From: Asterias rubens
Taxonomy: Eukaryota; Echinodermata; Asteroidea; Forcipulatida; Asteriidae
DNA length: 64,000 nucleotides
Assembly: GCF_902459465.1 (NCBI RefSeq)
Contig: NC_047062.1
Coordinates: forward strand, 18,917,994 to 18,981,993
Direction of reading: 5' to 3'
This document shows, one piece after another, positions 56,101 to 64,000 of the stretch; positions within the stretch are counted from its first letter, which is position 1; every line of letters begins with the position of its first letter. Below the pieces are notes generated by a model. It was given only the letters and a program-made list of their open reading frames with translations. It searched no databases and was not told the DNA's origin. Position numbers and translations under genes: made by a program.

Positions 56101-59100
56101 CATGTAGGCCTATGCTAACTTTTTATTCTCATCTCACCACATAATTGCATGCTCAGGGGTCAATACCCTTCAACTTTTAGTAAAGCTTTGCTTCCTTATT
56201 AGCCTCTCTCATCAATGTCAATCAGTTTCAATATTGAATCACAGTGCTCATTATGAATCCCTGTTGGGTCATTCCGTGTCAAATCAACCAGTTTTCAGAA
56301 AAGTTCCCAGGTGACCCCCTCAGATTTTGATGAAACTTCATCAGAATGATTGAATGTGGCTCAAATGAACACATACAAAAAAGCTAAGTCATACTCCATG
56401 TCGTTTGCGAGATATGACCCATTGAAATTTGGTCGAGGCGGCCATTTTGTGCTCGCGCGGGACGCGAAAAGTGATTTTTTTGATAATTTCCGACTTTGAA
56501 AGCTCATAATTTAATTATTGTACCAGGTAGAGAGCTCAAATTTGGTATTCCATCTTACTTCTTGCCAAATTTCATGAATCTGCACTCAATTTAGATGTAT
56601 CTCCTTTAATTTTCTAGTTATGGTCACCTAAAACAGGCACTTTAATCAGCCAAAAATGTTTTTTGTGATTTTTGGGGTCACCCTGTGCCCACATGAGGGG
56701 TCAAATAAATCCTATATTCCCTAGGTATTATCTATGGGTGCATGTTTATACCCATAAGCAATTATAAGCTCACCAATGCAATAATTTAGAAATAGCATGG
56801 GCCCAAAGTTGGTTCCAGCCAGAAAAAGGTCAAAAAGACCCCGCCCGTCTTGACCCCGGTTGACCCCGCGATCAATTGAAATGTTTTTTGAAATTGATAC
56901 TAGTTAAACATATATATTATATCTACTTATACACCAATTTTCAGCTTTGGCACTCAACTCCGTCACAAACGGAGGATACCATATATGGGCATTTTAACAA
57001 CAGCGCCCTCTGTTGATTAATGGATTGTGTTAGACTGGTTCCTTGTGAAATCGGGACGTCAGATAAACGAGCGTGTGGATTATATGCGATGCAGGTTAGC
57101 GCTAGCGCGTGCGATGACTCAGGAGTGGAATCTCCGTTGCGCTTGTAACGTTGAATACCATGACTGCTATAGAGTTCGCTGGATTAATATTGTCGGCCGT
57201 AAGTAGTCGGCCGAAAACAAATGTTTGTGTCAATAATAAAATCTTGGGCTTGGGTAAAAAAAAAGGGCACGACGGCCAACGGGAAAAAAGGGCACGGCAG
57301 TTTTGGCCGTGAAAATGGTATTTTTTCGAGGGGCATCATGGCCAGTTGGAAGGGCATCGACGGCCATGGCCGTCGTGGCCGCCGTGTAATTCCAGGCCTG
57401 TGATGTTTGTTATTATTTTGTTATGAGTGTTTTGTGTAGGCCCTACATGTAGGTAACTATTTCATGACATCATTTGTAAGCAGCATATATGTACAGCTCC
57501 TGGTTATTAGTGTTTTTCAGGGCCCTCTTCCTACTTAGTATCTTACACACTGTTTTCACACGTACATGTAGGCCTATGCTAACTTTTTATTCTCATCTCA
57601 CCACATAATTGCATGCTCAGGGGTCAATACCCTTCAACTTTTAGTAAAGCTTTGCTTCCTTATTAGCCTCTCTCATCAATGTCAATCAGTTTCAATATTG
57701 AATCACAGTGCTCATTATGAATCCCTGTTGGGTCATTCCGTGTCAAATCAACCAGTTTTCAGAAAAGTTCCCAGGTGACCCCCTCAGATTTTGATGAAAC
57801 TTCATCAGAATGATTGAATGTGGCTCAAATGAACACATACAAAAAAGCTAAGTCATACTCCATGTCGTTTGCGAGATATGACCCATTGAAATTTGGTCGA
57901 GGCGGCCATTTTGTGCTCGCGCGGGACGCGAAAAGTGATTTTTTTGATAATTTCCGACTTTGAAAGCTCATAATTTAATTATTGTACCAGGTAGAGAGCT
58001 CAAATTTGGTATTCCATCTTACTTCTTGCCAAATTTCATGAATCTGCACTCAATTTAGATGTATCTCCTTTAATTTTCTAGTTATGGTCACCTAAAACAG
58101 GCACTTTAATCAGCCAAAAATGTTTTTTGTGATTTTTGGGGTCACCCTGTGCCCACATGAGGGGTCAAATAAATCCTATATTCCCTAGGTATTATCTATG
58201 GGTGCATGTTTATACCCATAAGCAATTATAAGCTCACCAATGCAATAATTTAGAAATAGCATGGGCCCAAAGTTGGTTCCAGCCAGAAAAAGGTCAAAAA
58301 GACCCCGCCCGTCTTGACCCCGGTTGACCCCGCGATCAATTGAAATGTTTTTTGAAATTGATACTAGTTAAACATATATATTATATCTACTTATACACCA
58401 ATTTTCAGCTTTGGCACTCAACTCCTTCATGGTGTGGTGGCAATTTGAATGTTATATGTTTTTGGCACATTTTAATGTAATATCATACAGTGTACATGTA
58501 CATGTACATTCATGTACACATACAATACATGGTAATATAAGTTTGAAGCTTGTGTAACTTATTTTTTCTGGCTAGCAAAAAGTAACATCAACGCATTGGC
58601 ATCTGTGGTGTCTGCGTGATACACAAGTACATATTTTGTTTGAGAAATGAGTGTTTGCATGTGATACACATTAGAGAAGTATTGTTCTAAAAAAGTAGTG
58701 TATGGAAAGTAATGAGGTGACCATGTGATTGGAAAGTTTAACCAGCATAAACATAGCATGGAGGAAACAAAGGGGACTGGGGTTGGGTTAAAACCAGAGA
58801 AGACTATGACAGATAGTTAGTGTTAAGTACTGGCAGATTTAATTTGTATTGTGTGGTTTGATCCATGTTTCAAGTGAAACTACACACGGTACACTGGGGT
58901 ATGGTTCCATACTGGGGTATGGTTCCAATATTTTGTGTGTGTTATGGGAGAATTTTGCAGCACTTCGTGGTACCTGCCTTAAATTATTTATTGCAGTTAA
59001 AAACATGCATCATCAACCCATTTCTAAAAACAATAACACAAATAAACTTACTTTTTTGCTAGCCAGAAAAAAATAAGTTACACAAGCTTCAAACATTATT

Positions 59101-62100
59101 TTACCATGTATTGTACATGTGTACATGAATGTACATGTACATGTATACTGTATGATATTACATTAAAATGTGCCAAAAACATATAATATTCAAATTGCCA
59201 CCACACCATGAAGGAGTTGAGTGCCAAAGCTGAAAATTGGTGTATAAGTAGATATAATATATATGTTTAACTGGTATCAATTTCAAAAAACATTTCAATT
59301 GATCGCGGGGTCAACCGGGGTCAAGACGGGCGGGGTCTTTTTGACCTTTTTCTGGCTGGAACCAACTTTGGGCCCATGCTATTTCTAAATTATTGCATTG
59401 GTGAGCTTATAATTGCTTATGGGTATAAACATGCACCCATAGATAATACCTAGGGAATATAGGATTTATTTGACCCCTCATGTGGGCACAGGGTGACCCC
59501 AAAAATCACAAAAAACATTTTCGGCTGATTAAAGTGCCTACTTTGGGTGACCATAACTAGAAAATTAAAGGAAATACATTTAAATTGAGTGCAGATTCAT
59601 GAAATTTGGCAAAAAGTAAGATGGAATACTGAATTTGAGCTCTCTACCTGGTACAAAAACTAAATTATGAGCTTTCACAGTCGGAAATTATCACAAAAAT
59701 CACTTTTCGCGTCTCGCGCGAGCACAAAATGGCCGCCTTGGCCAAATTTCAAACGGTCATATCTCGAAAACGACATGGAATATGACTTAGCTTTTTTGTA
59801 TGTGTTCATTTTTGCAACATCCAATCATTCTGATGAAGTTTCATCAAAATCTGAGAGGGTCACCTGGGGACCACTGGTTGATTTGACACGGAATGACCCT
59901 GTTGTCTTTCCTTTGTCAAGTAAGAAATCCATTTTTGCAAAAACAATTCCCCAAAATGGTAACACATTAATGTATGCTAAAGAAATCCAGAAAAAAAAAA
60001 GGCCTACTATTCAGTAGAGGAACTAATCATTTTTTTAAAACTTGATAGAACCTTGATTTGATGTGGAAAAAAATTGGTTCAAGTTGGAATTTGAAATCAA
60101 ATTTTGCTTTAAAAAATGTTAAATGTACTACCGTATGTAAACTCTCAATTGTACACAGTAGACCTCCTCCTTTTCCATTGGTTCAAATTATCAAAAATAG
60201 CACCAAAAGTATAAGCCTAGTGGTATCAAGGTAATGTGACATCTTCAAGCCTGGCCGTTGTACTTGTCAAAACAAAGTATACACTCGTAGTATTTATTTA
60301 TTTATTGAAACGATTTATATTATAGGCCTAGCGCATATTTCCAAAATAGACCAAAGCGCTTATTAACAAAACAAAACAATTAGGGGGCCTGCATGTTGCT
60401 GAGCAGTGCTAATTAATCAGCTCTAATTCTCAGAGAGAGTCAAGGTCAACCAATGCAGTACAATATCATTGAAAGCAATTTGTAACCAATGTATACCTTT
60501 TTTGTTTATAAAATGACAGTGCACTGTTGAATGAAGGAGGTGCGGTATTTTTTTTTACCAACTTCCTTAAAATCAAAACATAGTCACACTCAATATAAAC
60601 ATGTAATACCAGTACGTATTTTTACCAGGAATGTTATCATTTATGTCAGCCCTGATACGTATGTACTTCACGGAGGCAATGGAGGAGATTGTCTCCATTG
60701 CCATTGGTCATTGCCTTGGTGCCCTTGAAACGCTCAGTAGAAATGTACAATTTCCTCACCATGGAGAAAATGCCTTGGTGCCCTTGCCCTTTCAAGAAGG
60801 AGGCATGATACAGACCTATCATGTGTATTTACCCATATTTTCTTGTTGCGAAGTGAATCACCACATACGTAAATGTCATGAAGAATAATGACTCACACAG
60901 TGAGACTACATGTACATGCACCCCCAGTCAATGGAGTAGGAGTGGATGTTAGACCTGTGTGGACGCACTCAATGCCTGTCATGTCTATATTTTAACTGAC
61001 AAACATTCATGACATGCATGACAACTGTGTTTGATTGAAAAGGGAATTGGGTTTAAAAAATTGCAGATAATTGGTACATGGTTTGAATAGGATCATCATG
61101 TCAATATATGGGATTGTAGTCACATTTATACTCTCTGAACTAAAATAAATATTTGAAGGCTGATGCAGTAGGCCTACCAACATGGGTAAATTAGGAAATG
61201 AAATTTCCGGAGAACTTAATCTTTTGCTGCTTGACAATTGACATATTGTGTTAATGGGGGTGTTATGAGTGCTCAGTGACATTAAAGCCTTTGTACAGTA
61301 CGCCCTTCCTTGACCCCACCCCAGTGTTCTCACAACCTTTTAAAAAGCATCCTACTACATGTAATCAATTAATATAAACCAAAACAATGACAAGTGACAA
61401 ATTATATTATTATTGGTTTATTAAAAAATAAACATTCAAACTTGGCAGCCAGAGGCTGAATTGCATTTAAAATTACAGAGCAAAAGAAAATATATATACT
61501 TTTTTTTAATTTACAGAAAAACATTTAGATAGAAAAATATTTATTTAAATATATAAAATACAAGATGATTCAGCTTACATTATACTAACTCAACTGCCAG
61601 TGGCAGCTCTTAAAATTGCAAAGACACCTGCATTGTATCAAGATATAAGTCCTTTGTGCTCTAGAGACCCCCCCCCCAAAAAAAAAAAAAAAACCCAAAA
61701 CACACACATTCAAAGTTATGAGACACACACAATTTTAAAATTACACAATTGACATGTACATTGTGTAGCTAGGCTATTTGAGCAAATGAGGAAATTTTAT
61801 TCAACTCAGTAGTAGTCTTTTAAGGATACAAGCCATTAAAAAAAACAAAATTGCTCATATTTTTAAAGTAAACAACCGAATCATAAATGTTGTTAAAATT
61901 GGCCAGACAATTTTTAACATGAGTGGATTCAGCTACTACTAGGCCTACATGTACATGTACTTCGTCCAGCTGTCGGGGGGCCCAATTTCACGGCTCTGCT
62001 TACTGCAGAATCCTGAGCTTACGGATCATTGAATTACGTGCTTTACATGGCACCGTAAGCGCATAATTCCACTGGACAGCAGTGCCATGAAATTTGACCC

Positions 62101-63323
62101 AGATTAAAAGTTCTAGTTCAGAGTGGCAGGCAGAATGATTGGTGATTTTATATTGAAAATTTTTTTGTGTATACATTGTATGTAACTAAGGTAATTTCCT
62201 TGTTTCCTTGCAGGCCAAGATGGTTGCCGATGGCAATCTTGCTGCTTTAAAGGTGATCAAGATGGACCCAGGCAAGTTACTTTAAATATTTTTTTTGTTT
62301 ATTCAACAATTAATATTTCCTTGTTGGAATCCACACCCATTTGAACTCTTCATATTGAACTTGACATTATACACTACAGTAGTGTACAATGTCAAGTCAA
62401 ACATGCACAGCCCAGACAGACAATGAACATTTTGTTTGCAGTCAACTGCCAACCAGTTAATCCAGCCAAAGGTCCCCAGTTAATATTATGTACACTGTAC
62501 CATCAGTGCTTGAATTTTACACTGGACCAAGTCTAGCAGGTTTGTGTTTTTCTGGCAGGCTTGTGTTTTTCATTTGAGCAGTACTCAAAACTTTTTTGTA
62601 AATGGTAGCTTTGTGTCTAGTAAAATACATTTTGATACATGTATGTCGAGCACTAAAGTATACTTTTATACTCATAAAGACAAATGAGATCAATCTACTC
62701 GTACTTCTTAGTGCTTGTTAAAAAAAAACAGTGATGCATGTTAAAAACTGTGTCAACAAGTTTGTTCTTATTTTGCTTTTGGTCTTATAGAAACAAAGTT
62801 TCTGGTCTGACAGTAAACATTTTGGACAAGAACCCCTGTCGTCTCGTTGATTCCCCCCCCCCCCTAATTCAAGCCCTGACCAGAACGGCAAGGGGGACAT
62901 GTTAACATGTTGTGCAAGTTATTTTCTAATTGCCCACCTTGATACTGTAGGTGAAGAAACTCCAATGTTTGAGTGAGAAACTACCTTTTTCTCAAAAACT
63001 ACAGTACTTTAGAGGGAGCCTTTTCCCACAAAGTTTCATACCAAGATCAAAACCAAGTCAACATCTCTGCATTGCTCGTTACCAAGTCAGTTTTTATGCC
63101 AATACTTATTTTGAGTAATCACCAACAGTGTCCAGTACCTTTAACACAAGTCGATTGTTTTACACAGGGGACGATGTGGAGATCATACAGAAAGAGATAG
63201 CCATTATGAAGGAGTGCAGACACATGAATATCGTCATGTATTTTGGCAGCTACTTACGCCGAGATAAGCTGTGGATTGCCATGGAATACTGCGGTGGGGG
63301 GTCATTGCAAGACATCTATCACA
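53185..63323 (+). CDS. MAP4K3: MAP4K3/MAP4K5-type germinal-centre kinase, first three coding exons (3' partial)
   Basis: Exons 53185-53277, 62214-62271 and 63168-63323 encode the first 102 residues of a Ste20-family kinase; the rest lies beyond the window. The ATG has a good context (GCCACCATGA). Visible kinase elements are the glycine loop [10 protein letters not shown] (22-31), the beta3 lysine K44 in LAALKVIK, the alpha-C glutamate E60 in IIQKEI, Met89 as gatekeeper and the hinge [14 protein letters not shown]. The start MNP...[12 protein letters not shown] is closer to MAP4K3 than MAP4K5, but invertebrates may have one common ancestor gene. In animals these kinases act in JNK and amino-acid/mTORC1 signalling. 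The intron after exon 2 has a GC donor (GCAAGT at 62272) rather than GT; the first intron is 8.9 kb and repeat-filled. Confidence 0.93.
55499..58426 (+). repeat. 1464-bp direct tandem duplication, two apparently identical copies
   Basis: Copy 1 is 55499-56962 and copy 2 is 56963-58426. I found no difference at the points I compared along the length. Each copy includes the CACAAACGGAGGATACCATA block, GCTAGCGCGTGCGATGACTC, and the beginning of the foldback element's left arm; only copy 2 continues into the rest of that element. Confidence 0.92.
57731..59898. mobile_element. 2168-bp foldback element with long inverted arms
   Basis: Starts GGTCATTCCGTGTCAAATCA and ends with the complement TGATTTGACACGGAATGACC. 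The arms run about 57731-58584 and 59046-59898 (about 850 bp each, several percent diverged) around a spacer of about 460 bp. The same six bases CTGTTG flank both ends (57725-57730, 59899-59904), consistent with a target-site duplication. No transposase is visible, so it is non-autonomous. Confidence 0.85.
61976..62103. mobile_element. Palindromic repeat family E (CTCTGCTTACTGCAGAAT), copy 2
   Basis: GGGCCCAATTTCACGGCTCT to AGCAGTGCCATGAAATTTGA. Other copies: 11368-11480, directly after the stalk exon of the adhesion GPCR, and the beginning of one at 63948-64000. Confidence 0.75.
62950..63144. mobile_element. MITE family A fragment, 24 bp before MAP4K exon 3
   Basis: Right half of family A (AGAGGGAGCCTTTTCCCACA ... 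AACAGTGTCCAGTACCTTTAA). It ends about 24 bp before the first base of the exon, so it supplies most of the sequence around the likely branch point. Confidence 0.8.
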
Positions 63324-63618
63324 GTAAGTCATCATCGAGGCTGTTATCAAAGTACTCCTTGAGATGTCCTTTACTCCTTATCTCATCCTCTACCAAACCG
63401 ATGACCTTTTTTTTACTTTATCTATCTGTCAAGATGCTCAACTTCCATTTACTTTCCATTGTAGACATGGTACTCTTTACAGTATCATAAAGTCAGCCCT
63501 GAGGCAGAGGCAGCGAGGCATTTTCTCCTTGGTAAAGGGCTAGACCAGGAGCCCAGGGGGGGTCAGCCTAGCTGCTCAATGAGAAATATTTGATGGGACA
63601 CCAAGGCAATGACCAGCA

Positions 63619-63784
63619 GCCTATTTCACAAAATGCTAGGATTGATCCTAACTCGAGTTAGGACGCGTGCTCGTCCTAACTTAGGATGGGTTCAATGCGT
63701 CCTAATGTCTATGGATACGGAACTGAACTCATCCTAAGTCCTAAAATTGTTCCCAAGTTAGGAAGAGTTTGTTGAAATCGACGG
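63619..63784. mobile_element. Palindromic MITE-like element (GGACTAGTCC family), copy 3
   Basis: GCCTATTTCACAAAATGCTA to GTTTGTTGAAATCGACGGC with the AACTCGAGTTAGGACG core, in the intron after exon 3 of the MAP4K gene. Confidence 0.7.
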
Positions 63785-63947
63785 CTGGCGCAAGACAATT
63801 TCATTCTGGTACATGTGTACATTATATTACAGAGTACACTTGTTCTGGGTGCAAGAGTCCAACTTCATGTTACTAGTTACTAGTTAGTCTAAAGCATGTG
63901 ACTGAGCACTTCACTCACTATTGGTAAACATTGAAATCTTTACACAG

Positions 63948-64000
63948 AAGCTCCATTTCATGGCTCTGCTTACTGCAGAGTTCTGCGCTTCTGGCAAGCA
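63948..64000. mobile_element. Palindromic repeat family E, copy 3, cut by window end
   Basis: CTCCATTTCATGGCTCTGCT and the TACTGCAGAGTTCTGCGCTT segment of the left arm; the rest is outside the window. Confidence 0.6.

Larger units (their letters stand above)
53278..62213 (+). other. First intron of the MAP4K gene (8.9 kb), repeat-filled
   Basis: Non-coding by inspection. Left third has no repeat I recognise apart from AT-rich tracts. The middle holds the 1464-bp tandem duplication (55499-58426) and the foldback element (57731-59898). The right part contains an inverted GGGCACCAAGGCA repeat (about 60665-60810) and a family E repeat (61976-62103) near the exon 2 acceptor. Confidence 0.8.

Noticed and set aside
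55757..57403. Two identical 60-codon frames
   Set aside because: They are the same stretch seen twice because of the 1464-bp duplication; low-complexity Gly/Arg/Lys content and no gene context.
59667..60017. 116-codon open frame with a plausible-looking sequence
   Set aside because: It lies in the right arm of the foldback element and its counterpart arms do not keep the frame; treated as repeat sequence.

Overview
The window is eukaryotic, intron-rich, AT-rich DNA. Abundant palindromic MITE-like repeats, tRNA-derived SINE pieces and the recurrent AGGCCTA word make me think of an echinoderm, probably a sea star; this is inference from repeat style and gene content, not a database match. Four protein-coding genes can be assembled by hand from splice sites, reading-frame continuity and recognisable protein motifs.

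Layout. (1) About 180-27874, + strand: the 3' part (34 exons, 1091 codons in one continuous frame) of an adhesion GPCR. In order it has a laminin-G/pentraxin-like domain, a Thr/Ser-rich mucin-like stalk built largely from a tandem array of duplicated 42-57 nt mini-exons, a GAIN domain ending in a GPS autoproteolysis site, seven transmembrane helices and a short tail. Its first exon lies upstream of the window. (2) 27875-34618: intergenic, with a perfect 19-copy 16-bp minisatellite and long palindromes. (3) 34619-44094, + strand: a four-pass membrane protein of the TMEM179/TMEM179B family with two homologous, equal-length alternative last exons. (4) 44095-49494: intergenic, repeat-rich. (5) 49495-51565, - strand: CRIPT, complete in five exons. 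(6) 53185-63323 and beyond, + strand: the first three coding exons of a MAP4K3/MAP4K5-type kinase, head-to-head with CRIPT. Its 8.9 kb first intron holds an apparently perfect 1464-bp tandem duplication and a 2168-bp foldback element.

The four genes do not form an obvious pathway. CRIPT and the kinase are divergent neighbours about 1.6 kb apart. The most distinctive signal is the mini-exon stalk of the adhesion GPCR: every cassette is phase 1-1, so any combination can be skipped without loss of frame, and the stalk-ending exon has two in-frame donors. Together these would let one gene produce receptors with stalks of many lengths between the ligand-binding domain and the force-sensing GAIN/GPS module. 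The second is the pair of alternative terminal exons of the TMEM179B-like gene, which swap the last membrane helix and cytoplasmic tail.
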